From positions 3,720,001 to 3,784,000 of the forward strand of contig JAJQJQ010000005.1 in NCBI GenBank assembly GCA_028622995.1: 64,000 bases of DNA, in the 5' to 3' direction. Shown piece by piece: positions 47,560 through 60,848 of this stretch (positions are counted from its first letter, which is position 1; every line of letters begins with the position of its first letter). Source of the DNA: Panagrolaimus kolymaensis (lineage: Eukaryota; Nematoda; Chromadorea; Rhabditida; Panagrolaimidae). The position numbers were made by a program, and so were the translations under genes. Under the pieces are notes generated by a model. It ran no database searches. It saw nothing but the letters and a program-made list of their open reading frames with translations, and was not told the DNA's origin.

Positions 47560-49607
47560 TTACACGACTTCAGTTACATGAGTTTCTTCGGATTTTGAGG
47601 ATCTCATTAGTGTAGCCATTTCAGTTGGAGGATCGAATAAATGTGCAACGTATTTGGCCTAAAAATTGGTATTGTAAAGAGAAATAAAAGAAACACATAA
47701 AGCAACTATAGATTTTACAAATATCAATCAAAAAACTTACAACAAGCGTTGAAACGGTAATTCCAACAAATATACCACATAACACATCAGTTGGATGATG
47801 ACTATGGTCGACGACACGAGAATAAGCAATAAATAAACCAGATGCGAAGCAAATCATTTGTAAGAATGGTGTAATTAAACGACTGAGATGATTTGGTGGA
47901 AATCTTGCTTGAAGATAAAATACAGTAAAAGTTGCAGATGCCAATGAAAGAGATGAATGTCCACTGAAGAAACTTAATCTTGCTTCAAGAACATCAGATT
48001 CATTACCAGTGCAGTTGTAGCTTGTAGAATTGAAATATATTGAAGTATTGTAGCATGAAGCAATATCGACATCAGGTTTACAAGCATCGAGAAAATATGG
48101 TCGAGGACGTCCAATTGAAAATTTTGTTACTGTTGTTAATACCCAAGTTAGTATGATTGCAAGCTAAAAAGTAAATTGTTAGTTTTAGACATTATTTTTT
48201 TAAACTTACTTGAAAATAACCATAAAAGATAGTGATTCGAATAGCCAACCGTGACATTTTATCATATCCTCTTTCCCATATTGAATAACATATTTCTGGA
48301 TCAAATTTAATCAAGCGATAAAGTTCAACGAAAAGTATAGGAAAGAATCCACAGCAATATATGAAAGCAGCTAAAGCAAGACCATTTACAATTGAACCAT
48401 CTTTTACAAGTTGAATTGAAAGATCATTACAGAAGAAACCTTGTTTAACAGGACCAAGCCATCGAAAGAAAAGTTCAACCGAAATTCCAAAAGTATAAAG
48501 CGCAAAACATTCAATTAAAGTTCGTTGTATTGGTAGTCGAGATGGCAATTCTGACATGGTTCGATTTCGTCTATTCTAAAAAAAATTAGAAATCAATAAA
48601 TCGGAAAACAAAACACGATTTTTAGCGAACAACACAACATGGAGAGAGAAAATGTTAAAATATGCATAAATTGAGGCAATCAATGTATGACGAGAGCAAT
48701 ATAAAAAAGGAGAGAGATTATATTTTATATGTAATAGCAAACTAAAGAAAAATCATCAAAGGTTAATACACTTTAATAATGATTTAAAATGGAAAAGAAA
48801 ATGGTTAAAAAAAAGACCAGCCTGCCGCGATAATCCATTTTGAAAGTGCAAAAGTGTTTAACGAAAAGGATCAAGTATTTGAATTGTCCATTTTTCACAG
48901 TATTAATTCACAAAGGTTCTCACAGCATTGTTTAAAAAAGAGAAGAGGAAGTGAGGATAAAAATACGACCATTAAAAAAATATGCTTCTCATTTTGATCT
49001 TCTTAAATTTTACAAAACAATGAATTAAAATTTGATCTTCCCAATTTTTTCTAAAAATCATTACAAAAGCGCATCAGCCTAAGCTATTTATTAAATCAAA
49101 ATTTCTCATAATGTTAGGCTATTAATTTTTATTTAATAGCTTATGCAATGAATTTTTATGGTGGAGAAAAGAAAGATCAACATTGGGTCATTGTCAAAAT
49201 ATTTAATGGAAAAAAGCTAGGGAAAATTATGTCACTTTTTTTACATCGGCGGTGTCAATGATTCATTAAAATAACAAACATACACAAAAAAGATGGTTAG
49301 AAAAAAAGAATAGACAAAAAGCTTTATTTGTTGAAATTTTTGTGTATTCAACCTAAATTATGTCAAACTACAAATTCCACAGAAAAAATTTTAGAAAGGT
49401 TTTAGCAACGTAAAAATGCTTCTAAGCCAAAATTTGTACATATAAAGTTAGAAACATCAAACATACCCTTTCAAAAGAATTTCTTCTATTTTCCCAAGAA
49501 CTGCTAATACCACCAAGTTGTTCACCATCCATGGTTGCTTCTTCTTCTTCTTCTTCATCAGTTGTTGGTGAAAGCAAAGCAATTTCATCGCTTCCATCGT
49601 TATTCAT
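47560..49607 (-). CDS. PAP2 phosphatase B (lipid phosphate phosphatase), left copy
   Basis: Exon 1 (49607-49467) begins MNNDGSDEIALLSPTTDEE, an acidic N-terminus. A 0.9-kb intron joins NRRNRTMSELPSRLPIQRTL (from 48575). Three small introns follow. Catalytic motifs are intact: KFSIGRPRPYF, SFFSGHSS and SRVVDHSHHPTD. The core from PSRLPIQRTL on is nearly the same as gene A, showing tandem duplication; differences cluster in the loop near IASCYNTSIYFNSTSYNC. The acidic exon could also be spliced to gene A, which lacks a clear first exon. Same enzymatic role as gene A expected. Confidence 0.83.
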
Positions 49608-50168
49608 TCTTTCTTTTCTCGTATTCTTCTTCTTCTACGTTTCATCGGCAAAAATAAAAGCTATTTTTTTTCTTCTATTAAAAATTTATGCTGAAGCAAT
49701 TTGATTCAATCAATAACTTTTTTCGTTTATGCTATTGCTGCTGCTAAAAAAATATAATTAATTTTGAAACAACTAACAAGAAAAAAAGGAAAACAAAAAT
49801 GATAATCGCCAGTCATATTATTGGTTAAAGTTACACGCGCAATGTTAGTTAGCAACAATATTGATTGATTGCTCGATTGTGGAAGGATACATTTTTTTGA
49901 TTTTGTTTAAAAACATGAATCAGTATATAGCGCAAACTAAAAAAACTAGAATTTATAGTTTTAATTTTGCGAGATTCAGTTAAAATTCAAAATAAAGAAA
50001 AGTGAGTTAAAAAAAAGTGCTTTAAAAAGAGTATAAAAAGTGTAGTTTGCTCTTCAAAGTTTGGTAAAAAAAATAATACTTTTTATTTAGACAAGGTACA
50101 TAAATACTAAAAAAATTCACAAAGCTAGGAATGTAACAAAAATTATGCTAGTCATAATCGATCTGATT

Positions 50169-50690
50169 TTAGGCTTTACCCATTTTATCAATGTAAGCTC
50201 CTTGAATTAAATCAGCATTATCAATTCCAAGCTTTTCCATTAATTCTTCGGCAATTTTTTGACCATCTTCTGCTTCTTGATCATCTTTGAGACAAACTTC
50301 GAGTTCCATGAAATTTCCCAAATCTTCAACATGGTCAAGATGAATTCGAGTTTGTTCATAAATAAAAAGATTACGAGTTTTCTTTAAAATTCCTTTAATT
50401 CCCATTGACATTTTTAATGCTTCTTTTAAAGCAGTGGCATCAGAAGCTTGGGCTTTAACAAAATCAGAAACTTTTGGTCCTTCCGTATCTGGGCGATCAT
50501 AGAAGATAAGTTCAGCTGGAGTGTTGGAGTCAACGAATTCACGAAGCTTTAAACGTCCATTTGGTGAATTGAAAAAAGTATCATGTTGCTTCAAAATAAT
50601 TGGGTCTTTACCATCGCAAAGTTTTTGAGCTTTATTAAAGGTAACTTCAAAATCTTTGAGCGAAGCTTTAATTTCAACGTTTTTTGGCAT
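50169..50690 (-). CDS. CYTH-domain protein (CyaB/ThTPase-like), left copy
   Basis: One exon, about 173 residues from MPKNVEIKASLKDFE (50690); a TTTTTTTAG acceptor lies 10 bases upstream, which sets the start. The NVEIKASL opening is the substrate/metal-binding strand of CYTH proteins. HDTFFNSPNGRLKLRE and LIFYDRPDTEGPKVS are the next tunnel strands. Further on, KKTRNLFIYEQTRIHLDHVE and FMELEVCL give the paired Arg and Glu residues of the tunnel. CYTH enzymes act on triphosphate groups (thiamine triphosphate, inorganic triphosphate) or make cAMP in bacteria; in animals hydrolysis is expected. The exact substrate is not deducible. It sits between PAP2 genes B and C. Confidence 0.85.
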   Translation of the reverse strand: MPKNVEIKASLKDFEVTFNKAQKLCDGKDPIILKQHDTFFNSPNGRLKLREFVDSNTPAELIFYDRPDTEGPKVSDFVKAQASDATALKEALKMSMGIKGILKKTRNLFIYEQTRIHLDHVEDLGNFMELEVCLKDDQEAEDGQKIAEELMEKLGIDNADLIQGAYIDKMGKA

Positions 50691-50967
50691 TATTAAAGCT
50701 AAAAAAATAGAAAAATTGCTGTAAAAAATTTTAAATCTTATGAATGGTAAGTGGGATACATAGACCAAATAAAATAGTGGGAAAACAAAAAAAAATCATA
50801 AATAATTTATTTATATAAAAACATTCAAAAATAAATATCTGGGAAACGTTAATTGTACTTTGTTTATATGTAAGTGAAGTGAGTGGCCAAAAAATGAAAA
50901 TGGTTTATAACTGGTCCTCAAAAATAAATTAGTTTTGCACTGATAGCTTTTTTTTGTTTGAACTTGA

Positions 50968-52228
50968 TTAAACGTGTGATTCAACTCGTTGTAAAATTTT
51001 AGGCCTTATTACACCACCTTGAAAAGATGGAGTGGGCTTGATTTCTTTTTGCTTTTCTTCGATGGTTACAGTTACTTGGTCATCATCAAGGGGAATTTCA
51101 ATTACTTCACTTTCTGGAACCGGATTAATTTCGACGGTTGTTACTCTTGTTGTAATTGAATTGGTTTCAACATTTCCATTTGAATCTGTTTCAGAAGATG
51201 ATTCAGAATCATTTGATTTTTCTGTGACTGCTTTAATTTCATGTGGAGTAAAAGTTAAATCAAAGAACTGATGACGGAAGAAAACCAAAACCATTAAAAT
51301 TGCAATTGTTGAGCCTACGATAGCACCAACCAAGACATCAATGGGATGATGCTTATTATCAGAAATTCTTGAATAACCTACAACTGCAGCCAACCCAAAG
51401 AAAATAGTGTACAAAAGAGGAAAAGCCACCGAAGTACGATATGTTCGGCCAACGCGAGAGTGAAGATAAAGCTAGAAAAAAAGAAGTCACACTTTGAAGA
51501 AGTAAAAATTTTTTTAAGCTTACTGAAAAAAACATTGCGTAATAAAAAGAATTAGAAGTATGGCCACTAAAGAAAGATAGGCGAGCTTCAGTTATTTTTC
51601 TATCATCATTACCAAAGCAATAATAATTTTCAATGTAAGTTGCGGCATCCCCACATGAATCAATTGTAGAAATATTTGATGGGCGACATACAGCAAAGAA
51701 ATGAGGTCGAAGTCTTCCAGTGGAATATTTTGTTATATTTAAAAGAAAGATATCAATCATAAAGCCAAGTTGGGAGATCACTAAAAATTATTTGTTACCG
51801 AAATCGATCGATTTAAAAAAATTATAAGCGCTTACAAAGAAATCTGCAAACTCTTATAATTGTGCCTGGAATTCGATGACCTGAACATTCAAAAATTGTT
51901 GGAAGCTTTGATGAATATCTTGAATACAAATATTTTGTGCAACAATATTCAACTGATATTATCTAAAAATCATCATACAAGTAATTTGAAATCTTTAATA
52001 AAAAGTTTAACAAACCAATGGAAATAAAATAACATAAAAAGCGATATGCAAAAAAGGCATTGGAATGGTGCTATCTTTATATGGTAGCCTAATAGATTCA
52101 TCTCCACAGAAGAATCCAATCCTTCGAGGCCCAGGAATCATGCATAAATATGATGAACCTCCAAGAGTAAAAATCAAAAATGCATGCCACATAAAATTTA
52201 GTGGTTTTACTTCTATCGTTGATTGCAT
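50968..52228 (-). CDS. PAP2 phosphatase C (lipid phosphate phosphatase), left copy
   Basis: Start [14 protein letters not shown] (52228), after a TTTTTAG acceptor at about 52247. TM segments [17 protein letters not shown] and [14 protein letters not shown] are followed by exons with [33 protein letters not shown] and [12 protein letters not shown], all three PAP2 motifs intact. A cytosolic tail of about 90 acidic and Ser/Thr-rich residues ends [14 protein letters not shown]. It is more distant from genes A and B than they are from each other and has the longest tail, which may be regulatory. Same lipid phosphatase role. It is the gene nearest the palindrome centre. Confidence 0.85.
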
Positions 52229-53004
52229 CTTCACCCTTTTTTGTGATCCTAAAAATGTGTAAACCAATCAAATTAGCGAACATAAAAAAATAAAGGGGCA
52301 CGTTATTATTTATTTTAAAGGAATCTTATTAGCCGAAGAAATAAAATATAACAAAAAAGTTTGAATGAATCATGATGAGAGAAAAAGGTACACCTTTCTG
52401 TGATGGGTCTTTTTATGGTTCGATTCGTCTGATTAGTTTTTAGCCCACTTCCAAAATTATTTGTTTTGCGTGCTTTTAAAAATGAAATCAGCTGATAAAA
52501 AAATTTCAACAAAAAATTTGGTTGCAAAATTTAGCTGTAGTTTTTTTTGATAACTTTTTTTAGTGGCTAACAAAAACTAAAAATAGTAGTTTGTGGTTTT
52601 TTGAGTGATGGTGTATTTCAGGAAATAAACTTTCACAATCAAAGGAAAACAAAAAAAAAATGAATGAAATATGAACTCTAACTTGTGCACGCACTTACGT
52701 GATCAATGATTTTAAAACTGTCGCAATAATAAAACTAACCCAAGTTCAATTTTTTTATGAGAAAAAACACAACAAAAAAATATCTTAAAGTTTATTATTA
52801 ATTTTTGACAATGATGTATCAAAAAAAAGTCGTAGGTATAAAGTATAAAAAAAAACTATCGATTTCACGCCTTTTCTCCGATCAAAAAATCCGTGTATAA
52901 AAAGAAAGCCTCCCTCCCGTCAAATATTGACGTTTTTCCTTTTTATTATTTTTAAAAACGTCAAACCACTCAACGACAAACATAATTCATGTGAACCATT
53001 CATA

Positions 53005-53499
53005 TGACGGCGCCTTTTTTAAAGATAGTCATTTAAAGATATGATTTTAACGGAAGAAATTTTAACGATAGGAATATTAAAGATTTGAAATTCGCGGATA
53101 GAATTTTCGCGACGGGATTTTAAAAGACAGTAATTTTACAGACAGACGACACACGATTTGATTTTCAAAGATAGGACATTAGCGGATACAGTCATATCTT
53201 GTTATTAAATCGCTGAAATAAAAATGTGTTGAGTATTTATTGAGCGCTGTGATGAGGCGCACTCATTCCAACAAACAGAAAAAAATTTGACAATATGGAT
53301 AATGAGATAAGACTGTATCCGCTAATGTCCTATCTTTGAAAATCAAATCGTGTGTCGTCTGTCTGTAAAATTACTGTCTTTTAAAATCCCGTCGCGAAAA
53401 TTCTATCCGCGAATTTCAAATCTTTAATATTCCTATCGTTAAAATTTCTTCCGTTAAAATCATATCTTTAAATGACTATCTTTAAAAAAGGCGCCGTCA
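53005..53499. repeat. Foldback-like core of degenerate ~15-bp units
   Basis: On each side of the loop lies about 185 bp made of units like AACGATAGGAATTTT, CGCGGATAGAATTTT, CGCGACGGGATTTT and AAAGATATGATTTT (53018-53193 and its mirror 53311-53486). Such degenerate tandem units in inverted arrangement resemble the ends of foldback-type DNA elements. GGCGCC begins each side. Outer limits cannot be set because the whole flank is mirrored too. Confidence 0.6.
53194..53310. other. Palindrome loop (117 bp)
   Basis: The only unique sequence in the centre. It keeps slight symmetry at its edges (TATCTTGTTAT against TATCTCATTAT), so the foldback units once reached further in. No gene. Confidence 0.8.
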
Positions 53500-54275
53500 T
53501 ATGAATGGTTCACATGAATTATGTTTGTCGTTGAGTGGTTTGACGTTTTTAAAAATAATAAAAAGGAAAAACGTCAATATTTGACGGGAGGGAGGCTTTC
53601 TTTTTATACACGGATTTTTTGATCGGAGAAAAGGCGTGAAATCGATAGTTTTTTTTTATACTTTATACCTACGACTTTTTTTTGATACATCATTGTCAAA
53701 AATTAATAATAAACTTTAAGATATTTTTTTGTTGTGTTTTTTCTCATAAAAAAATTGAACTTGGGTTAGTTTTATTATTGCGACAGTTTTAAAATCATTG
53801 ATCACGTAAGTGCGTGCACAAGTTAGAGTTCATATTTCATTCATTTTTTTTTTGTTTTCCTTTGATTGTGAAAGTTTATTTCCTGAAATACACCATCACT
53901 CAAAAAACCACAAACTACTATTTTTAGTTTTTGTTAGCCACTAAAAAAAGTTATCAAAAAAAACTACAGCTAAATTTTGCAACCAAATTTTTTGTTGAAA
54001 TTTTTTTATCAGCTGATTTCATTTTTAAAAGCACGCAAAACAAATAATTTTGGAAGTGGGCTAAAAACTAATCAGACGAATCGAACCATAAAAAGACCCA
54101 TCACAGAAAGGTGTACCTTTTTCTCTCATCATGATTCATTCAAACTTTTTTGTTATATTTTATTTCTTCGGCTAATAAGATTCCTTTAAAATAAATAATA
54201 ACGTGCCCCTTTATTTTTTTATGTTCGCTAATTTGATTGGTTTACACATTTTTAGGATCACAAAAAAGGGTGAAG

Positions 54276-55536
54276 ATGCAATCAACGATAGAAGTAAAAC
54301 CACTAAATTTTATGTGGCATGCATTTTTGATTTTTACTCTTGGAGGTTCATCATATTTATGCATGATTCCTGGGCCTCGAAGGATTGGATTCTTCTGTGG
54401 AGATGAATCTATTAGGCTACCATATAAAGATAGCACCATTCCAATGCCTTTTTTGCATATCGCTTTTTATGTTATTTTATTTCCATTGGTTTGTTAAACT
54501 TTTTATTAAAGATTTCAAATTACTTGTATGATGATTTTTAGATAATATCAGTTGAATATTGTTGCACAAAATATTTGTATTCAAGATATTCATCAAAGCT
54601 TCCAACAATTTTTGAATGTTCAGGTCATCGAATTCCAGGCACAATTATAAGAGTTTGCAGATTTCTTTGTAAGCGCTTATAATTTTTTTAAATCGATCGA
54701 TTTCGGTAACAAATAATTTTTAGTGATCTCCCAACTTGGCTTTATGATTGATATCTTTCTTTTAAATATAACAAAATATTCCACTGGAAGACTTCGACCT
54801 CATTTCTTTGCTGTATGTCGCCCATCAAATATTTCTACAATTGATTCATGTGGGGATGCCGCAACTTACATTGAAAATTATTATTGCTTTGGTAATGATG
54901 ATAGAAAAATAACTGAAGCTCGCCTATCTTTCTTTAGTGGCCATACTTCTAATTCTTTTTATTACGCAATGTTTTTTTCAGTAAGCTTAAAAAAATTTTT
55001 ACTTCTTCAAAGTGTGACTTCTTTTTTTCTAGCTTTATCTTCACTCTCGCGTTGGCCGAACATATCGTACTTCGGTGGCTTTTCCTCTTTTGTACACTAT
55101 TTTCTTTGGGTTGGCTGCAGTTGTAGGTTATTCAAGAATTTCTGATAATAAGCATCATCCCATTGATGTCTTGGTTGGTGCTATCGTAGGCTCAACAATT
55201 GCAATTTTAATGGTTTTGGTTTTCTTCCGTCATCAGTTCTTTGATTTAACTTTTACTCCACATGAAATTAAAGCAGTCACAGAAAAATCAAATGATTCTG
55301 AATCATCTTCTGAAACAGATTCAAATGGAAATGTTGAAACCAATTCAATTACAACAAGAGTAACAACCGTCGAAATTAATCCGGTTCCAGAAAGTGAAGT
55401 AATTGAAATTCCCCTTGATGATGACCAAGTAACTGTAACCATCGAAGAAAAGCAAAAAGAAATCAAGCCCACTCCATCTTTTCAAGGTGGTGTAATAAGG
55501 CCTAAAATTTTACAACGAGTTGAATCACACGTTTAA
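54276..55536 (+). CDS. PAP2 phosphatase C, right copy
   Basis: Mirror copy of the gene at 50968-52228. Encoded protein identical as read, with [19 protein letters not shown] and [12 protein letters not shown] intact. The two C genes fire away from the palindrome centre, so their upstream regions lie in the foldback core and may act as a shared bidirectional promoter if the palindrome is real. Confidence 0.83.
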
Positions 55537-55813
55537 TCAAGTTCAAACAAAAAAAAGCTATCAGTGCAAAACTAATTTATTTTTGAGGACCAGTTATAAA
55601 CCATTTTCATTTTTTGGCCACTCACTTCACTTACATATAAACAAAGTACAATTAACGTTTCCCAGATATTTATTTTTGAATGTTTTTATATAAATAAATT
55701 ATTTATGATTTTTTTTTGTTTTCCCACTATTTTATTTGGTCTATGTATCCCACTTACCATTCATAAGATTTAAAATTTTTTACAGCAATTTTTCTATTTT
55801 TTTAGCTTTAATA

Positions 55814-56335
55814 ATGCCAAAAAACGTTGAAATTAAAGCTTCGCTCAAAGATTTTGAAGTTACCTTTAATAAAGCTCAAAAACTTTGCGATGGTAAAGAC
55901 CCAATTATTTTGAAGCAACATGATACTTTTTTCAATTCACCAAATGGACGTTTAAAGCTTCGTGAATTCGTTGACTCCAACACTCCAGCTGAACTTATCT
56001 TCTATGATCGCCCAGATACGGAAGGACCAAAAGTTTCTGATTTTGTTAAAGCCCAAGCTTCTGATGCCACTGCTTTAAAAGAAGCATTAAAAATGTCAAT
56101 GGGAATTAAAGGAATTTTAAAGAAAACTCGTAATCTTTTTATTTATGAACAAACTCGAATTCATCTTGACCATGTTGAAGATTTGGGAAATTTCATGGAA
56201 CTCGAAGTTTGTCTCAAAGATGATCAAGAAGCAGAAGATGGTCAAAAAATTGCCGAAGAATTAATGGAAAAGCTTGGAATTGATAATGCTGATTTAATTC
56301 AAGGAGCTTACATTGATAAAATGGGTAAAGCCTAA
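55814..56335 (+). CDS. CYTH-domain protein, right copy
   Basis: Mirror copy of 50169-50690, identical protein. Same start (MPKNVEIKASL) after a TTTTTTTAG acceptor. Confidence 0.85.
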   Translation: MPKNVEIKASLKDFEVTFNKAQKLCDGKDPIILKQHDTFFNSPNGRLKLREFVDSNTPAELIFYDRPDTEGPKVSDFVKAQASDATALKEALKMSMGIKGILKKTRNLFIYEQTRIHLDHVEDLGNFMELEVCLKDDQEAEDGQKIAEELMEKLGIDNADLIQGAYIDKMGKA

Positions 56336-56896
56336 AATCAGATCGATTATGACTAGCATAATTTTTGTTACATTCCTAGCTTTGTGAATTTTTTTAGTAT
56401 TTATGTACCTTGTCTAAATAAAAAGTATTATTTTTTTTACCAAACTTTGAAGAGCAAACTACACTTTTTATACTCTTTTTAAAGCACTTTTTTTTAACTC
56501 ACTTTTCTTTATTTTGAATTTTAACTGAATCTCGCAAAATTAAAACTATAAATTCTAGTTTTTTTAGTTTGCGCTATATACTGATTCATGTTTTTAAACA
56601 AAATCAAAAAAATGTATCCTTCCACAATCGAGCAATCAATCAATATTGTTGCTAACTAACATTGCGCGTGTAACTTTAACCAATAATATGACTGGCGATT
56701 ATCATTTTTGTTTTCCTTTTTTTCTTGTTAGTTGTTTCAAAATTAATTATATTTTTTTAGCAGCAGCAATAGCATAAACGAAAAAAGTTATTGATTGAAT
56801 CAAATTGCTTCAGCATAAATTTTTAATAGAAGAAAAAAAATAGCTTTTATTTTTGCCGATGAAACGTAGAAGAAGAAGAATACGAGAAAAGAAAGA

Positions 56897-58944
56897 ATGA
56901 ATAACGATGGAAGCGATGAAATTGCTTTGCTTTCACCAACAACTGATGAAGAAGAAGAAGAAGAAGCAACCATGGATGGTGAACAACTTGGTGGTATTAG
57001 CAGTTCTTGGGAAAATAGAAGAAATTCTTTTGAAAGGGTATGTTTGATGTTTCTAACTTTATATGTACAAATTTTGGCTTAGAAGCATTTTTACGTTGCT
57101 AAAACCTTTCTAAAATTTTTTCTGTGGAATTTGTAGTTTGACATAATTTAGGTTGAATACACAAAAATTTCAACAAATAAAGCTTTTTGTCTATTCTTTT
57201 TTTCTAACCATCTTTTTTGTGTATGTTTGTTATTTTAATGAATCATTGACACCGCCGATGTAAAAAAAGTGACATAATTTTCCCTAGCTTTTTTCCATTA
57301 AATATTTTGACAATGACCCAATGTTGATCTTTCTTTTCTCCACCATAAAAATTCATTGCATAAGCTATTAAATAAAAATTAATAGCCTAACATTATGAGA
57401 AATTTTGATTTAATAAATAGCTTAGGCTGATGCGCTTTTGTAATGATTTTTAGAAAAAATTGGGAAGATCAAATTTTAATTCATTGTTTTGTAAAATTTA
57501 AGAAGATCAAAATGAGAAGCATATTTTTTTAATGGTCGTATTTTTATCCTCACTTCCTCTTCTCTTTTTTAAACAATGCTGTGAGAACCTTTGTGAATTA
57601 ATACTGTGAAAAATGGACAATTCAAATACTTGATCCTTTTCGTTAAACACTTTTGCACTTTCAAAATGGATTATCGCGGCAGGCTGGTCTTTTTTTTAAC
57701 CATTTTCTTTTCCATTTTAAATCATTATTAAAGTGTATTAACCTTTGATGATTTTTCTTTAGTTTGCTATTACATATAAAATATAATCTCTCTCCTTTTT
57801 TATATTGCTCTCGTCATACATTGATTGCCTCAATTTATGCATATTTTAACATTTTCTCTCTCCATGTTGTGTTGTTCGCTAAAAATCGTGTTTTGTTTTC
57901 CGATTTATTGATTTCTAATTTTTTTTAGAATAGACGAAATCGAACCATGTCAGAATTGCCATCTCGACTACCAATACAACGAACTTTAATTGAATGTTTT
58001 GCGCTTTATACTTTTGGAATTTCGGTTGAACTTTTCTTTCGATGGCTTGGTCCTGTTAAACAAGGTTTCTTCTGTAATGATCTTTCAATTCAACTTGTAA
58101 AAGATGGTTCAATTGTAAATGGTCTTGCTTTAGCTGCTTTCATATATTGCTGTGGATTCTTTCCTATACTTTTCGTTGAACTTTATCGCTTGATTAAATT
58201 TGATCCAGAAATATGTTATTCAATATGGGAAAGAGGATATGATAAAATGTCACGGTTGGCTATTCGAATCACTATCTTTTATGGTTATTTTCAAGTAAGT
58301 TTAAAAAAATAATGTCTAAAACTAACAATTTACTTTTTAGCTTGCAATCATACTAACTTGGGTATTAACAACAGTAACAAAATTTTCAATTGGACGTCCT
58401 CGACCATATTTTCTCGATGCTTGTAAACCTGATGTCGATATTGCTTCATGCTACAATACTTCAATATATTTCAATTCTACAAGCTACAACTGCACTGGTA
58501 ATGAATCTGATGTTCTTGAAGCAAGATTAAGTTTCTTCAGTGGACATTCATCTCTTTCATTGGCATCTGCAACTTTTACTGTATTTTATCTTCAAGCAAG
58601 ATTTCCACCAAATCATCTCAGTCGTTTAATTACACCATTCTTACAAATGATTTGCTTCGCATCTGGTTTATTTATTGCTTATTCTCGTGTCGTCGACCAT
58701 AGTCATCATCCAACTGATGTGTTATGTGGTATATTTGTTGGAATTACCGTTTCAACGCTTGTTGTAAGTTTTTTGATTGATATTTGTAAAATCTATAGTT
58801 GCTTTATGTGTTTCTTTTATTTCTCTTTACAATACCAATTTTTAGGCCAAATACGTTGCACATTTATTCGATCCTCCAACTGAAATGGCTACACTAATGA
58901 GATCCTCAAAATCCGAAGAAACTCATGTAACTGAAGTCGTGTAA
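56897..58944 (+). CDS. PAP2 phosphatase B, right copy
   Basis: Mirror copy of 47560-49607 with the same acidic first exon, long intron 1 and intact KFSIGRPRPYF, SFFSGHSS and SRVVDHSHHPTD motifs. No difference from the left copy was seen. Confidence 0.82.
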
Positions 58945-59838
58945 TTACTTTTGAATGATTCTGCTTGCTGTATCATATCTTTTTAACTGATTTTCAAAAC
59001 CGGGTTATATTTTTATATTATTTATGTACAATTATGGGAAAATAATACTAATAAAAATATTTTATTACAACTTTTTTTTAAAGAATAAAAGACTTGAGTG
59101 AATGAATTTTTATGGCCAAAAAAATGGAATCGGGATAAAAAAATAAATGAGGCACGAACCGGCATAATGTTCGATAAAAATAAAATTTTTATGTTTCATG
59201 GTAGAATTTAGCGGAATTTTTGAAGTTAATGCGTGACAAAAATGTGAAAAAAATCAAATTAACTTTATAGTCTTTTGAAATGTTGAGGATGCTGATCAAA
59301 CTCCAGCAATTCAACCTTTTACACTTTCATTCTTATTCTTTTTTGCTCGTTTCTTACCTACAACACTTTTGTTTTGGCATTGCGCGCTGTCGTAGCATCA
59401 ATGCTTGATTTTGTTCATTGTTTGTTTTTAATTTTTTTTTTCATTCATTCGACAATCCAGCTTCGCTTTTATTTCGTTGTATTATTTGATGTTAAAATTT
59501 AATAAACTTTATTAATATTTTATCGCTGGTCTCTTTTGATCGTCGTGATTATTTTGGTTAAAGGTTAGTTATTTAATTTGGTTTGGTTGATTCTCGAATA
59601 TGAACTCATCACAAAATACGAGTTTTCCTGAATGTGCAACTTCCTGTGGGGCCATGGGTGAATCACTTCCAATTAAAATGACAAAGCCGAAATTACATTA
59701 TGGATTTAGTCAAAAAAACGTCTAAATTTATGCATATTTTAACATTTTTTCTCTCCATGCTTTGTAATTGACAAGGAATTATGTTTTGTTTCCGGGTTTA
59801 TTAATTTCTAATTTTTTTAGAATAGAGGAAATCGAACT

Positions 59839-60848
59839 ATGCCAGATCTTCCATCAAGATTACCAATTCAACGAACTTTAATTGAATGTTTTGCACTTTA
59901 TGCTTTTAGAACTTCTGTTGAACTCATCTTTCAATGGCTTGGTCCTGTTAAACAAGGTTTCTTCTGTAATGATCTTTCAATTCAACTTGTAAAAGATGGC
60001 TCAATTGTAAATCGCCTTGAATTACATGCTTTCATATATTGCTGTGGATTCTTTCCTATACTTTTCGTTGAACTTTATCGCTTGATTAAATTTGATCCAG
60101 AAATATGTTATTCAATATGGGAAAGAGGATATGACAAAATGTCAAGGTTGGTTATTCGAATCACTATCTTTTATGGTTACTTTCAAGTTAGTTTTATTTA
60201 AATGATATTTAAAACTATAATTTTTCTTTTTAGCTTGCAATCGTGCTAACTTCGGTATTAACAACAGTAACGAAATTTTCAACTGGACGTCTTCGACCAT
60301 ACTTTCTTGACGCTTGTAAACCTGATGTCGATATTTCTTCATGCTACAATACTCCAAAATATTTCCATTCTGCAAGTTACAATTGTACCGGTAATGATGC
60401 TGATGTGCTTAAAGCAAGAATAAGCTTCTTCAGTGGACACGCAGCTATGTCATTAGCATCTGCAACTTTTGCTGTACTTTATCTTCAAGCAAGATTTCCA
60501 CCAAATCATCTCAGTCGTTTGATCACGCCATTCTTACAAATGATTTGCTTCGCATCTGGTTTATTTATTGCTTATTCTCGTGTCGTCGATCATAGTCATC
60601 ATCCAACTGATGTGTTAGGAGGTATCTTTGTTGGCATTACCATTTCAACGCTTGTTGTAAGTTTTTTATTTGAACATTTGTTAAATCAAAACTGCTTTAT
60701 GTGTTGTGTTTATGTTTCTTTTTTTTCTCATTACGTCATTTTATTTTAGGCCAAATATGTTGCGCAATTATTCGATCCTTCAACTGAAATGGCTACATTA
60801 TGGAGATCCTCAAAATCCGATGAAACTCATGCAACTAAAGTCGTGTAA
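59839..60848 (+). CDS. PAP2 phosphatase A, right copy
   Basis: Mirror copy of 45656-46665 with intact catalytic motifs. Its upstream region holds the one base difference found between arms (59598, A here; the left copy reads C in the same sense), four bases before the possible upstream ATG at 59601. Confidence 0.84.

Larger units (their letters stand above)
42504..53193. repeat. Giant palindrome, left arm (at least 10.69 kb)
   Basis: Every base i from here pairs with 106504 minus i in the right arm. All long stretches I compared, coding and noncoding, match with no length change; the one substitution I saw is at 46906/59598. The arm may extend left of 42504, but the window ends before its partner can be read. 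Confidence 0.97.
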
